A stretch of 64,000 bases of DNA from Panulirus ornatus (GCF_036320965.1 NC_092255.1:15781063-15845062); one strand, 5' to 3'. Positions 13,205 to 26,461 are shown, counted from the stretch's first letter. The notes: generated by a model not told the origin, from the letters alone. Numbers and translations: made by a program.

Positions 13205-13610
13205 CGTCCCTAAATGTTCTATGCGACGCTCAGACCTCTATACGATGTCCAGTGCGTCGCTCCGACCTCTATACGATGTCCAGTGCGTCGCTCCGACCTC
13301 TATACGATGTCCAGTGCGTGGCTCAGACCTCTATACGATGTCCAGTGCGTGGCTCAGACCTCTATACGATGTCTAGTGCGACGCTCAGACCTCTATACGA
13401 TGTCCAGTGCGTCGCTCAGACCTCTATACGATGTCCAGTGCGTCGCTCAGACCTCTATACGATGTCCAGTGCGTCGCTCCGACCTCTATACGATGTCCAG
13501 TGCGTGGCTCAGACCTCTATACGATGTCCAGTGCGTGGCTCCGACCTCTATACGATGTCCAGTGCGTGGCTCAGACCTCTATACGATGCCCAGGTCGTCT
13601 CTAAACGTCC
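13205..13610. repeat. 31-bp minisatellite, about 13 copies
   Basis: The unit contains GACCTCTATACGATGTCCAG then TGCGTCGCTC, with alternating CGTCGCT / CGTGGCT variants. Because 31 is 1 modulo 3, the array is open in all three forward frames and yields the same 31-residue super-repeat in each. That explains the overlapping frames at 13214-13651 without any gene. Degenerate units continue on both sides. Confidence 0.93.
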
Positions 13611-13738
13611 TATACGACGCTCAGTGCGTTCCTAAAAGTTCCATGCGATGATGCTCACTTCCTTAAAAAAAAATGAAAAAGCTCTGTACGATATGACGTC
13701 GGTATCGCGACCGTCCCTAGACGGTCCGACGGCAGAGC

Positions 13739-13838
13739 TGACTCCACCTCCCTTCTCGGAGACGACTGTCTTTTGCATATCTGTCGTCATGGTATTCGTC
13801 TCCACCTCCCTTCTCGGAGGCGACTGTCTTTTGTCACT
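13739..13838. repeat. Imperfect 59-bp tandem duplication
   Basis: CTCCACCTCCCTTCTCGGAG followed by GACTGTCTTTTG occurs twice, about 59 bp apart. Confidence 0.7.
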
Positions 13839-14023
13839 GCCATGATTTCTGTTGGTGGATAACACGATACCTCTCCTCGTAACGTCTGAATGGCATGATG
13901 TCTTGTCTTTAGCATTATCGTCCGGATCACTAGATTTCTTTCTTTAATGCTACCACCGTGTCTGAATGCCTTGATGTCCTTCAACATCGTGAGAAACCGA
14001 TATCTTTCCTTGTCACGATCGTC

Positions 14024-14114
14024 CGCTCACCCCGATCTCTACCGTCAACGCTCATCCCGATCTCTACCGTTAACGCTCACCCCCGATCTCCACCGTTAAC
14101 GCTCACCCGATATC
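14024..14114. repeat. 27-28-bp tandem repeat, about 3 copies
   Basis: GCTCACCCCGATCTCTACCG followed by TTAAC or TCAAC repeats three times and ends in a partial unit. Confidence 0.8.
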
Positions 14115-14485
14115 ATTATTCCTTAAACACGACCACATCGGACAGCTCAGTATATTTACATCACCAGCTTCTCTCTCTCAAGTATTAAACATTCACACTA
14201 AAGTACCTGGTGGTACATGCAAGAAGATGGATTCCATGAATGTCAATAGGCAGTGTTGGTACATACAGTCAACACCTTCCTCAAAACATTGGCCTCACTT
14301 GAGAATGTAATCAGAGCTTAATGTACCCCAGAGTCCCTTACAGACAATAGCTAGGCCAGGACGGAATTCATGAATTCATTATAATTTGAAGTGAAAGAAG
14401 AAGAAGAAGAAGGGGAAAAAAATGAGATATATTAACGTCCTCGCGTGAAAACCTCGGAGGTTTCACCACCATTTCCCAATGGTGC

Positions 14486-14487
<2 letters not shown>
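14115..14487. other. Unassigned sequence
   Basis: No gene or repeat recognised apart from a short (GAA)n stretch near 14397-14411. Confidence 0.45.

Positions 14488-14559
<72 letters not shown>
14488..14559. repeat. (CT)n microsatellite
   Basis: Uninterrupted CT run of about 72 bp. The ~325 bp that follow hold nothing recognised. Confidence 0.97.
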
Positions 14560-14560
<1 letters not shown>

Positions 14561-14885
14561 AGAAATCATTACTGTGTAAAGTGCCCGACCACTGAAGGTA
14601 TTTTAGCAAAGTGTCCTTTTTATGAGCTTCTTCAATACAGACTGATTGGGGTTTTTTTTGTTTGTTTGTTTTTTCTTTTGAAGGGGTTCCATAATATTCT
14701 TGGCCCAAGCTTTTCTTTTTCTTCCCCTGTAGAAAATAGAAAGGCTAAAAGAATTACACATTCCTGTACAGTGTATTGCTCTCGCATCAACACGGAATGC
14801 CTGCCAGTTAAGTGTGACCTCCCTTTTCTGTGGTAGAGGAAGTTGGACGGCAAGGGCAACTGAATAGCGCCATCAAGTCCAATTG

Positions 14886-14966
<81 letters not shown>

Positions 14967-14974
14967 GGTGTGTT
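14886..14974. repeat. Compound (CA)n(TA)n(TG)n at PLE end
   Basis: CA, then TA, then TG runs abut the outer end of the minus-strand PLE copy. The CA and TG flanks make the tract nearly self-complementary. Confidence 0.93.
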
Positions 14975-15572
14975 TAATCATATAAGTTCGTGTTAAGATA
15001 TGAAGGTGAAACCGCACTTCAGTAGGAGTTCATACAATTTAACATGTAATATTTCCTATACATGTGGCACGACATGTTTCGTGGAGACGATCCACCTCAT
15101 CAGATGCCAATACTTAACAAAGTTATTTAAATCCCAACATCACAACGGAGTACCGCCGTCCAGCACCAATCAGTACAGGCCAACCCACTGTCCGCTTTGT
15201 GTGGCAGTAACCGTTGAAAGGGAGAGAGATTAAGTGGGTTCACGTGGCGGGGGTTGACATGGGTTGCTGGGTGTGTCTGGAACAACTCTTTGTTTTCGTG
15301 TTTTGTCAGTTATAATGATTTGGTTAAAGCTGGGATGGGCTTTAAAGTTGCCTGGGGACAAAATAAAGTCTTTAGTATTAGCAATTAAGACAGATTCAAT
15401 GACGTTGCGTGTAGCATAATCAGCAGAGGGGTATAGAATAACGGGATTTTCAAGATCTATGGGGTGATCATTTACATGACCGTGTTTTAGCGATCACATT
15501 TTTGTGGTCATCCTTGCGTACTGCATGACGGTGCCAATAACACCTCTCCGTTACCATTTTTCCGGTATGTAT

Positions 15573-15574
<2 letters not shown>
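14975..15574 (-). mobile_element. Penelope-like element 3' end, copy 2
   Basis: Minus-strand copy of the same family as the element at 7.4-8.08 kb. Reading leftward it has the CACCGTCATGCAGTACGCA block of the nuclease remnant, the GATTTTCAAGATCTATGGGG and CCGTTATTCTATACC region, the terminal non-coding part, and the hammerhead at 15065-15109. It is 5'-truncated at a (TA)n that separates it from a LINE. Confidence 0.75.
15065..15109 (-). ncRNA. Hammerhead ribozyme in PLE end, copy 2 (core intact)
   Basis: On the minus strand: TGGCAT, CTGATGAG, stem II GTGGA / TCCAC with loop TCGTC, GAAA, AC-AT-GT minimal stem III, cleavage-site C, then GTGCCA. Apart from the stem II loop it is the same as the 8.0-kb copy, so the catalytic core is retained in two independent insertions. 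Confidence 0.8.

Positions 15575-15645
<71 letters not shown>
15575..15645. repeat. (TA)n between PLE and LINE
   Basis: 71-bp TA array lying between the truncated end of PLE copy 2 and the 3' tail of LINE copy 1. Confidence 0.95.
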
Positions 15646-15649
<4 letters not shown>

Positions 15650-16055
15650 TTTTTTAATTTTGCTTTGTCGCTGTCTCCCGCGCCTGCGAGGTAGCGCAAG
15701 GAAACAGACGAAAGAAATGGCCCAACCCACCCCCACACACATGCACACACACACACGTCCACACACGCAAACATGCACACCCACACATCCCAACGTACAC
15801 ACATATATACACACACAGACACACACATGCACACAGTTCACACTGTCTGCCCCTACTCACCCCCATCGCCACCCCGCCACATACGGAATAACATCCCCCT
15901 CCCCCCTCATGTGCGCGAGGCAGCGCAAGGAAAAGACAACAAAGGCCCCATTCGCTCACATTCAGTCTCCAGCTGTCATGCAATAATGCGCGAAACCACA
16001 GCTCCCTTTCCACATCCAGGCCCCACATAACTTTCCATGGTTTACCCCAGACGCT

Positions 16056-17988
16056 TCACATGCCCTGATTCAATCCATTGACAGCACGTCGACCCCGATA
16101 TACCCCATCGATCCAGTTCACTCTATTCCTTGCCCGCCTTTCACCCTCCTGCATGTTCAGGCCCCGATCACTCAAAATCTTTTTCACTCCATCTTTCCAC
16201 CTCCAATTTGGTCTCCCACTCCTCCTCGTTCCCTCCACCTCCGACACATATATCCTCTTGGTCAGTCTTTCCTCACTCATTCTCTCCATGTGCCCAAACC
16301 ATTTCAAAACACCCTCGTCTGCTCTCTCAACCACGCTCTTTTTATTTCCACACATCTCTCTTACCCTTACATTACTTACTCGATCAAACCACCTCACACC
16401 ACATATTGTCCTCAAACATCTCATTTCCAGCACATCCACCCTCCTGCGCACAACTCTATCCATAGCCCACGCCTCGCAACCATACAACATTGTTGGAACC
16501 ACTATTCCTTCAAACATACCCATTTTTGCTTTCCGAGATAATGTTCTCGACTTCCACACATTCTTCAAGGCTCCCAGGATTTTCGCCCCCCTCCCCCACC
16601 CTATGATTTACTTCCGCTCCCATGGTTCCATCCGCTGCCAGATCCACTCCCAGATATCTAGGACACTTTACTTCCTCCAGTTTTTCTCCATTCAAACTTA
16701 CCTCCCAATTGACTTGACCCTCAACCCTACTGTACCTAATAACCTTGCTCTTATTCACATTGACTCTTAACTTTCTTCTTTCACACACTTTATCAAACTC
16801 AGTCACCAGCTTCTGCAGTTTCTCACATGAATCAGCCACGATCGCTGTATCATCAGCGAACAACAACTGACTCACTTCCCAAGCTCTCTCATCCACAACA
16901 GACTGCATACTTGCCCCTCTCTCCAACACTCTTGCACTCACCTCCCTAACAACCTCATCCATTAACATATTAAACACCCATGGAGACATCACACACCCCT
17001 GCCACAAACCTACATTCACTGAGAACCAATCACTTTCCTCTCTTCCTACACGTACACATGCCTTACATCCTCGATAAAAACTTTTCACTGCTTCTAACAA
17101 CTTGCCTCCCACACCATATATTCTTAATACCTTCCACAAAGCATCTCTATCAACTCTATCATATGTTTTCTCCAGATCCATAAATGCTACATACAAATCC
17201 ATTTTCTTTTCTAAGTATTTCTCACATACATTCTTCAGAGCAAACACCTGATCCACACATCCTCTACCACTTCTGAAACCACACTGCTCTTCCCCAATCT
17301 GATGCTCTGTACATGCTTTCACCCTCTCAATCAATACCCTCCCATATAATTTACCAGGAATACTCAACAAACTTATATCTCTGTAATTTGAGCACTCACT
17401 CTTAACCCCTTTGCCTTTATACAATGGCACTATGCACGCATTCCGCCAATCCTCAGGCACCTCACCATGAATCATACATTCATTAAATAACCTTACCAAC
17501 CAGTCAACAATACAGTCACGCCCCTTTTTAATAAATTCCATTGCAATACCATCCAAACCTGCTGCCTTGCCGGCTTTCATTTTCTGTAAAGCTTTTGCTA
17601 CCTCTTCTCTGTTTACCAAATCATTTTCCCTAACCCTCTCACCTTGCACACCACCTCGACCAAAACACCCTATATCTGCCACTCTATCATCAAACACATT
17701 CAACAAACCTTCAAAATACACACTCCATCTCCTTCTCACATCACCACTACTTGTTATCACCTCCCCATTAGCGCCCTTCACTGAAGTTCCCATTTGCTCC
17801 CTTGTCTTACGCACTTTATTTACCTCCTTCCAGAACATCTTTTTATTCTCCCTAAAATATAATGATACTCTCTCACCCCAACTCTCATTTGCCCTCTTTT
17901 TCACCTCTTGCACCTTTCTCTTGACCTCCTGTCTTTCTTTTATACATCTCCCACTCATTTGCATTTTTTCCCTGCAAAAATCGTCCAA
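16056..17988 (-). pseudogene. LINE copy 1 reverse transcriptase, frameshifted
   Basis: The main frame 16510-17988 contains the RT blocks in order: GKAAGLDGIAMEFIKKG, CSNYRDISLLSIPGK, QCGFRSGRGCVDQ, motif A (AFMDLEKTYDRVD), motif B (GLWQGCVMSPWVFN) and motif C (LLFADDTAIV), then YLGVDLAADGTM. A frameshift near 16570-16620 moves the C-terminal part (YGCEAWAMD..., WFGHMERMSEERLTKR, RPNWRWKDGVKKIL) into the frame 16056-16568. Motif B has Trp where LRQG is expected. Non-functional because of the frameshift and the missing 5' end; otherwise well preserved, so probably recent. Confidence 0.85.
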
Positions 17989-18730
17989 ATGCCTCTCTCT
18001 TCTCTTTCACTAATAATCTTACTTCGTCATCCCACCACTCCCTACCCTTTCTAATCAACCCACCTCCCACGCTTCTCATGCCGCAAGCATCTTTTGCGCA
18101 AGCCATCACTGCTTCCCTAAATACATCCCATTCCTCCTCCACTCCCCTTACCTCCTTTGTTCTCACCTTTTTCCATTCTGTACTCAGTCTCTCCTGGTAC
18201 TTCCTCACACAAGTCTCCTTCCCAAGCTCATTTACTCTCACCACCCTCTTACCCCCAACATTCTCACTTCTTTTCTGAAAACCCATACAAATCTTCACCT
18301 TCGCCTCCACACGATAATGATCAGACATCCCTCCAGTTGCACCTCTCAGAACATTAACATCTAAAAGTCTCTCTTTCGCACGCCTGTCAATTAACACGTA
18401 ATCCAATAACGCTCTCTGGCCATCTCTCCTACTTACATAAGTATACTTATGTATATCTCGCTTTTTAAACCAGGTATTCCCAATCACCAGTCCTTTTTCA
18501 GCACATAAATCTTCAAGCTCTTCACCATTTCCATTTACAACACTGAACACCCCATGTATACCAATTATTCCCTCAACTGCCACATTACTCACCTTTGCAT
18601 TCAAATCACCCATCACTATAACCCGGTCTCGTGCATCAAAACCACTAACACACTCATTCAGCTGCTCCCAAAACACTTGCCTCTCATGATCTTTCTTCTC
18701 ATGTCCAGGTGCATATGCACCAATAATCAC
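17885..18730 (-). pseudogene. LINE copy 1 endonuclease domain, partial
   Basis: Begins within the AP-type endonuclease at IIGAYAPGHEKK, then VIVMGDLNAKV (GDxN motif), NTWFKKRDIHKYTYVSRRDG, DYVLIDRR and SDHYRVEAK (SDH catalytic motif). The N-terminal asparagine and glutamate motifs lie upstream of the (TA)n break and are lost. A short frame overlap near 17885-17988 with the RT frame marks a second frameshift. Confidence 0.85.
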
Positions 18731-18783
18731 CCATCTCTCTCCATCAACTTTCAGTTTTACCCATATTGATATATATATATATA

Positions 18784-19457
<674 letters not shown>

Positions 19458-19459
19458 TT

Positions 19460-19740
19460 CATTCTTGCTCGCCGTTTCCCATTTTAATCAAATAGTGCCA
19501 GGAACACACGAGGAAATGGACTCATTCGCTCACATCCATTCTCTAACCGTCATGTGTAATGCGGTGAAACTTCAGCCCCCGTATCCATACCCAGGCCCCA
19601 CAGACTCTATGGTTTACCCTGGCTGCTTCATTCGTTCAGTCCATTACCAGCACGTTGATCCCAGTATAGCACATCGTTTCGGTTCATTCTATCCCGAGCA
19701 CCTGTGTGATGAAAAGACGGGGCTCCACGAATGTAAAAAC
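19460..19740 (-). mobile_element. Diverged LINE 3' UTR relic
   Basis: Plus-strand blocks CCCAGGCCCCACAGACTCTA, GGTTTACCCTGGCTGCTTCA and CCAGCACGTTGATCCCAGTA line up, with substitutions, to the minus-strand 3' UTR / C-terminal part of LINE copy 1 (CCAGGCCCCACATAACTTTC ... TTTACCCCAGACGCTTCACA). It is older than the other copies. Confidence 0.6.
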
Positions 19741-19761
19741 TTTCTCTCCATAATGTAGAAT

Positions 19762-19763
<2 letters not shown>

Positions 19764-19801
<38 letters not shown>
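19764..19801. repeat. (CA)n microsatellite
   Basis: Uninterrupted CA run of about 37 bp. Confidence 0.96.
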
Positions 19802-19802
<1 letters not shown>

Positions 19803-20355
19803 TGCATCCACTCCGCTTCTCCCTAAAGTTATAAGCTCCCAGTCTAACTTGTCCGAAGTCCAATATACAACAAACCAGGATTACGACACTCAGCTTCTCC
19901 AAGTTTTAGTCACCTCTGCGATATCCTCCTCCGTTCACTTTTGACTTTTGGGGTTGCTGTTAAGCCTCTTCGGAGACGATGGTAGCGTACCCAGTTTTTT
20001 TTTTTTTTTTTTTGGGGGGGGGGGAGAATATGCTCTTATTTTGCCGCTGCGAACGATAAAAAAGACTTAGGAATATCTGACATAAGAAAAGAACTTGTTC
20101 ATGTGTTCTGCTGCTTGTCCAATCGACACCGTGTTGAATACAGTATTGCCAAAACTGTTGGGATTAAATGAGAACAAACTGGCATTGCTTTATTTCCCTA
20201 AGATTCTCATCTACACTCCATATGTCCATCTCCCTCGCTCTGCAGGTCAATAGTTCTCTTTGCCTTGAGGAAGGCTAGGTTAGGTTAAAGTCTTTCGAGC
20301 TACAGGACTGCTGGACTAAAAGACTGTCGTTACTGTGTCGTGCTTTTGTTGCTCA
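19802..20355. other. Unassigned sequence with a T/G homopolymer junction
   Basis: Contains T(19) followed directly by G(10) near 19996-20024. No gene recognised. Confidence 0.45.
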
Positions 20356-20880
20356 ACTAATGTCACCTGTGTTTGTTTTGACTAGACCCCAGCTCATCTG
20401 ATGTCACCTGTGTTTGTTTTGACTAGACCCCAGCTCATCTGATGTCACCTGTGTTTGTTTTGACTAGACCCCAGCTCATCTGATGTCACCTTTGTTTGTT
20501 TAGACTAGACCCCAGCTCATCTGATGTCACCTGTGTTTGTTTAGACTAGACCCCAGCTCATCTGATGTCAGCTGTGTTTGTTTAGACTAGACCCCAGCTC
20601 ATCTGATGTCGTCTTTGTTTGTTTAGACTAGACCCCAGCTCATCTGATGTCACCTGTTTTTGTTTTGACTAGACCCCCAGCTCATCTGATGTCACCTGTG
20701 TTTGTTTTGACTAGACCACAGCTCATCTGATGTCGTCTTTGTTTGTTTAGACTAGACCCCAGCTCATCTGATGTCACCTGTGTTTGTTTTGACTAGACCC
20801 CAGCTCATCTTATGTCACCTGTGTTTGTTTTGACTAGACCCCAGCTCATCTGATGTCACCTTTGTTTGTTTAGATTAGAC
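20356..20880. repeat. 41-bp minisatellite, about 13 copies
   Basis: The unit contains GATGTCACCTGTGTTTGTTT then TGACTAGACCCCAGCTCATC. Two sequence variants (TTTTGACTAGACC and TTTAGACTAGACC) are interspersed. Confidence 0.95.
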
Positions 20881-22161
20881 CTCCCCAACCTCACAAATGG
20901 AAGTCGTTCACCGAGGAAGTGGTAGCATAAATGATTCCGTTGAAAGAGGTACTTATATAAACCGAAACCTGAAGACATGATGCAAATAGTGCAGACCTAT
21001 AGACGTGGTATTGTCTTGAAAAAAAATGACCAATGCACGAGGAGATAGATGCTTATCAAAGCCCGTATCCCATACTTTGCCTCATCCCCTGAGTACTCCA
21101 TCTGTCTGTTGATGTCCTCTTCAGATATCCCCTACAATGGCCAATTTCAGTTTTCCAGGTTAAGAATATCGGGGGACGACCACCTCCACTTTCGGGCAGG
21201 TGTGATGATACATCGTCAGCACATCTGGGAAGGGTGGTCCATGTTGTTATTATATTCGTGCGGTGTGTTGAAGGTCTAGGTTTATGAATACTATGTTCAG
21301 GAATAACATGGACTCTAGTCTTTCTATTTCTCTACCCTTCTTGAATCACTGTGCACCTGTGCATTACCATTTTTGTCGTCATGTCCACTCACTTCGTCAC
21401 CCTATTTGTACACTGACTATTCTACTCCTCCCACTGACACTTTGATGTCCTTTTCCACGTATGTTACACTTTTCATTTACTTACTTTTCCCTTTTTTTCC
21501 ATCTCGTTTCCTCGCTCTTTTCCGACACTTTTTCAATCTTTTCTACATCACATTTCTTCTTGTAGATATATTCATAATCGTATCTACTGCTGTCTTCTCG
21601 AAATGTCCTCCCCGCCCCCCTTCCTCTTTGAGATTATTGAATCGCAAGTCCTTCTTCTTCCTGTGACATCACCATCGCCTCTTGAGAGGTTAATATCGGC
21701 AGCCTTCACACAACAGTGGCCATTCCGGCGGTGGGCCGATAATTCTCCTGCATACATTATTCTAGGCTGCTCCACAGCCCACCTGCGCGCTTCCTAAACT
21801 CGATAGCTCACACCTTTTTCTTTCCTTTATTTAGCATATTTGTTCAAAAAAAAAAAAATATTCTTCCTATATTTTGATACTTTTTCCTTAATTCATCGTT
21901 TTTTTTTTCTTTCTTCTTATACAGTCTCTGAATTCTAAAGGTTTTCAAAACTTTCCATACTTCTTTCCATTTGTTTCTTTCCTCGCTCAGATTTCTCTTC
22001 CCATTATTCTCCGTCATATTATACTGGTTTCCTTGCGTTTTTAACATTTTAGCCACATACGTGTATGTTCATATTATCATTTCTGCTAATGTAATTCCTA
22101 TAAGTTACAACATTTGCTTTCCTTCCATGTCATCTCCATATGTTCATCCACTTCGTTCGCA

Positions 22162-22167
<6 letters not shown>
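20881..22167. other. Unassigned AT-rich sequence
   Basis: No gene recognised. Pyrimidine-rich with T runs at 21845-21930. Confidence 0.45.

Positions 22168-22239
<72 letters not shown>
22168..22239. repeat. (CT)n microsatellite
   Basis: Uninterrupted CT run of about 72 bp. Confidence 0.97.
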
Positions 22240-22241
<2 letters not shown>

Positions 22242-23365
22242 GGAGTCCACAGCATCCCTGCACCTCTCCCTGCAAGTCTAATTGCGAATCTGCCAAAGTT
22301 GTCATTGCCTCAGTCTTCAACTTCTTTCATTGCTTCGTCATTAATGAGTGAACTCTACCCACACACCTGGAGCTAGAGGAAAGGGATTTTGCCCATTAAG
22401 ATACCTTAATGATAAGATCTTTCATTATGATCTAATCGTGGTCATAATGATTTATGCTGACTGGTTATAAAGTCCTTAGTCTACCTTTGATGTGTGTGTG
22501 TGTGTAGAACAATCCTAATGTCATTTTCTTACAAAGCTTCACTTGAATTTCCACATAGATAGAGGCCACATTATCATCAACTACAGTGTTTTTTCACAGC
22601 AGGATCATGATTGGCTTTAACTAAGAGCAAGACACAACCACTTCCTTTCTCATTTCACTGTCAGTTAGTAGTTGACCCTGGAACTGCATGCTGGGAGAAG
22701 AAATCTCTTAGTTCAGTATCTAACCAAGATTCAAAGATGCCACTGAATGTAAATTTCCTCCGTGCATTTCTCTTTAACTCTGAAAAAAATAAATTTTGCT
22801 GCGTTCCATTACTCTTAATAACATTGGTTTTTTTTTTGTTTTTGTTTTTTCCCCCCCTTTTGTGCTTCGTGTCATTCCATCCCTCGTCCTGACTTCGTCC
22901 CACTTGTTGGTCTACCAACAAAAAGGCGTTGATGATAGATGGTTAGGACTCTGATGTAGATTGCTGGGGGACAAGTTTGGGCATAGCTCAGCCTTAGGCC
23001 TAGGTTGACCTTGAGTGGGCTTTTAGGTATAGGTTCTAATGTTCCACACCCCCCCCCCCCCCCCAAGTCACCTTTAATTCGTAGCCACCATCTCGCCCAA
23101 TCCTTTGACTCCACCCGCCCTGCTAATGATCCTAACTCCTCACACTCGTCCAATCACCGCACTAATTTTCAGATTTGCATATTCAGACGTCTAGTCCTTA
23201 ACCCTTACTTTAGCTCCAATGTCAGAGTTTGAAACGCCATTTTGGTATTCATTTGAAGTGCGTCAACCAAAGTCAGAACTCGGAGGCAAAATTTGCTTAT
23301 TTTTTATGATAGCTATGATGGCATGGGCAGCTGAAATGCCCTAGTTAAAGCCTTATCATTAACGC
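22240..23365. other. Unassigned sequence
   Basis: Contains a short GT run near 22492-22505 and a C run near 23048-23064. No gene recognised. Confidence 0.45.
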
Positions 23366-23541
23366 CATCTGTTGATATATATGTATACCCTTGCCTTAAG
23401 CCAGGTACCCAGTTTATCGACCAAACCTTAGGGGAAGGATGAATATCTAGGTTCGCTGAAGACCGACTGCCGCAACCAGGATTCGAACCTATGTAGGCTA
23501 GACCACGAGCCAGCAAAGCTAACCGCTACACCACGGAGCTT
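23366..23541 (-). mobile_element. tRNA-derived SINE, copy 1
   Basis: On the minus strand the head has a polymerase III A-box-like sequence (GTGGTGTAGCGGTTAGC, ending near 23519) and a perfect B box (GGTTCGAATCC, about 23478-23488) at tRNA-like spacing. It is followed by a body GTTGCGGCAGTCGGTC, TAAACTGGGTACCTGGCTTA, and an AT-rich end. The tRNA part cannot fold as a normal tRNA. A second, diverged copy at 28.2 kb shares the same body, which supports a SINE rather than a tRNA gene. Confidence 0.75.
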
Positions 23542-24126
23542 CAGAAATATGTACAGTTTTTTCACGTGACGACTTTTTCTAATAGCCTTAAATCATCCAT
23601 CTATGGCGTCCCTCCAGCACACCTTTCTCTAGGTGAGTCATTTATATAAACTTCTCGTAGCTGTAATTTTCGTCGACTCGCTTCGGCAACCGATGGGTCA
23701 AACGCTATCTTGCAGACGAGTCTGTTTTCGACATTACATATGCACCATTTCGCTGGCCCTGAGTTACTATGAAGCAAGTTAAAGGTGGAGTTACCTGGTT
23801 CAGGATTCGATGAGAGTGATTGAGTTCGATTCTTTTACCTCCGGGACTTTGAGAGGGGCGACGGATGCTATATTATTCTATTGCATGACAAGCATCGTTT
23901 GGATGAGGTTCAGTATGTGTGTGTGTGTGTGTAAATAAGAGTTCGTAGATCTGTGTGAGTGAGGTGTGGTAAAGGCTTGAAGTGACAGTGAAGATTGTTC
24001 GTGTAGGTTGTAGCGTGTTGAGTGGATTGTTTGGTCGGTGGGTCGTCCTCTCTGCTTCAGTGGTTCGAAACATGTGATCCTGTGAGTCTGTTGTTGTTGC
24101 TGCTGTGGTATCTCCTGGTGGTTGTG
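23542..24126. other. Unassigned sequence
   Basis: Only a short (GT)n run at about 23914-23931 stands out. Confidence 0.45.
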
Positions 24127-24334
24127 GCCTAGGATGGTGGGTGCGGCCTGGGATGATGAGTGTAGACTGGGATGGTGGGTGTGTATTGGGATGGTTGGTG
24201 TGTCCTGGAATGGTGGATGTGTCCTGGAATGGTGGATAAGTCTTGGAACGGTGCGTGTGGCCTGGGATGATGGATCCGGCCTGGGATGATGAGTGTGGCC
24301 TGGGATGGTGGGTGTGGACTGGAATGGGGTGCTG
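24127..24334. repeat. 19-bp minisatellite, about 11 copies
   Basis: Units of the form GCCTGGGATGGTGGGTGTG with scattered substitutions. It produces a Pro/His/Ser-rich minus-strand frame that is not a gene. Confidence 0.9.
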
Positions 24335-26461
24335 TCTCCAGCATGATGCATTACAACACTTACATCATCATCATCGTCCAGGTCAAGTATAGCACTACAA
24401 ATACGAGAAAATTCGGTCCCCTTCGTCACCTGGTGGTCCAGACATCAAAGGCCTGTGATTGGACGTTTGTGACCACTAATTACTGAACTTGCTACTTTGG
24501 TAGGAAACGGTTGGTTCCCGGTGCTGATGAGATGCCATCCACATCTTAGCCATGGCTGGCGACCTTCACATATTAAGACACGAGCAGTGCCCTTGCTGGG
24601 ATAAACGAGATGTGATTTCCTATAAAGCATTATCCCCTGGGTGCCACACAGTCTGGAAGGCCGTGTGCTAAAATCCTCGCCCCAACCCGGTCGAGATGGC
24701 AGTAGCCAAGGCAAACGCGTGCTCGTGATTTTCTTAAGGCCGTCATAAGCTTCCGCCAGAGGAAGTTATAGATAGGAATGTCTGGCGCTGGCGATGGATA
24801 CAGGGACTTTATCCCTTCCACAAAGTCGCCTGGCTGTAGTATAGTGTGGGAACACAGGGCTAATGTGTTTTTAGCATCAGACTTATATGATACCCGTCCA
24901 TTCTCCCCTGGTTCTTTCGTCCCCTCGAGATGGTTGGTATCTAGCGGATAAGAACGTCTCGTCCGGTCGTAAACATGTTCCCCGTAAATGATTCCAGTGT
25001 CTTTGGCAACTGACGCCATTTCGAGTATATGTATTCATGTGTTCCCGTTGCCTAATGTCCCTTCCGTTCTGCTGGAAGGCTTGTATGGTTATGGGAACTC
25101 TGATTTTCTAAGTGTCCACTAGTTGGATGGTGGGAGTATGCCGGCGCGTTCCTGGGTGCGGTCCTCTTTTGGGGGCGTTTTCGGCGGGGTTGGTTGAGGG
25201 TGAATGTAAACTCAGGCCGAGTGAATGGGTTGAAATAAGAATACCTTTGAGGTCTGCGATTATTACCCTTGACGTTTCCCTGATACTTTATGATTCCTTC
25301 GTACTGTGTTATTCGCTCTGGTTCGTCTGGTGATGCGAAGAAGAAAGCTGGTAATGATGTCGCTGTTTCATGAGGAGAGTAACTTTGGAGTGGAAGGTGG
25401 TGGCCTCGACGAAACTGATCCCTCTTTTTTATTGTTTGTAAGGTCGCGTTCGGGTTAATGGATTGAGAAGAGCTTGGATGTCTTTCAGTGTAATGGAATG
25501 TCGTGGTGTGCGGCTGGGCGCCCACGCAGGCAGAGACCGGCTCTATCGCCAGTGAATGACGCTTGTGTATTTTACCAGTGGACGTGGTGGGTATGTATGG
25601 AAGTTTGAATGATACATGATTTGCTCTTTCCTGATGGTGGTGGATTCGGTAGCGGGTAACTCTCTTCTTACTGGTGGGTTGAGTAAGGTGGCCACGGCTG
25701 TTGTTGCTTGACCACCTTACGTACCCATCTGCTCCCTAGTGTGAGGGGGGTCGAGTAGGGTACATTCCAGACCAAGCGTAGTGGTGACCTCTCCGGCAAG
25801 CGGAAATAACCTGCAGTTATGGAGGGTCTGTAAACACAAGAGACTTTGATATCTTCCGGTCTCAAGACCCTATATACTCTCTTCCGTCACTGACAAGAAA
25901 CGACTGTGTGTAAGTCCCTTCCGCTGTACCGTTTACTTCTGTATGTCTTCTCCACACTGACCCGCCCTCAGATACGTCCTCCTGCTAGAGATGTGGGGCC
26001 GTCAGCGAACTTGGCCAGCGAGAAGCACAAGAGCAACAGTCATCTTGGTGGCTCGGTGATTCTTGAGTCAGAGTTCGGGGTTTTGAAGAAGTGTTGCGTC
26101 CGAAGACCTCCTCTTTTTTTTCGTTTTTTTCCTACCTTCCTACCTCTTCGTCAGCTTCGTCAGTCGTCCAGCTTTTGTGTGTAGACAACGTGGAAAGCCC
26201 ACTTCTCCACCGCCTCTCCGTCGGGGTGTTGTCCACAGGGGGTTGGGTATCCCCTGGTCTCAGGCATTTTCATCGTCCATCCTGAGGGAGTTGTGGTCGT
26301 TCCTACGTATCTCTGTCCTTTACTGCCAACGCTCCGGCGGTGGGGACTGGGGCGATGACCCACTTAGAAGACAGATGTACCGCCTGGTGTCTGACGGTTG
26401 TCACTGGAAGGGCATCGAAGAGCACTCGAAAACACACGTCCATTCCTTGCCCTCCGCTGTG

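Larger units (their letters stand above)
15646..18768 (-). mobile_element. RTE-like LINE copy 1, 5'-truncated, minus strand
   Basis: Reading on the minus strand from 18768: part of the endonuclease, complete RT region, C-terminal domain, 3' UTR, and the 3' end (CGCGGGAGACAGCGACAAAG, near 15660) that runs into (TA)n. About 3.1 kb of a ~3.6-kb element is present. The 5' break falls inside the endonuclease at another (TA)n (18769-18783). The family is placed near the RTE clade because it combines an AP-type endonuclease with RT in a single ~3.3-kb coding region, short UTRs and a simple-repeat tail. Confidence 0.9.

Noticed and set aside
13214..13651. 145-, 127- and 65-residue overlapping frames with SDLYTMSSA/PLYDVQCVA repeats
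   Set aside because: Product of a 31-bp minisatellite open in every frame; no splice, start context or domain.
16078..16770. 230-residue plus-strand frame and other Ser/Thr/Pro/His-rich frames opposite LINE coding regions
   Set aside because: Antisense of the LINE reverse transcriptase; similar shadows recur opposite every LINE copy.
24127..24429. 183-residue minus-strand frame with PRPHPPSQ-type repeats
   Set aside because: Explained by the 19-bp minisatellite.
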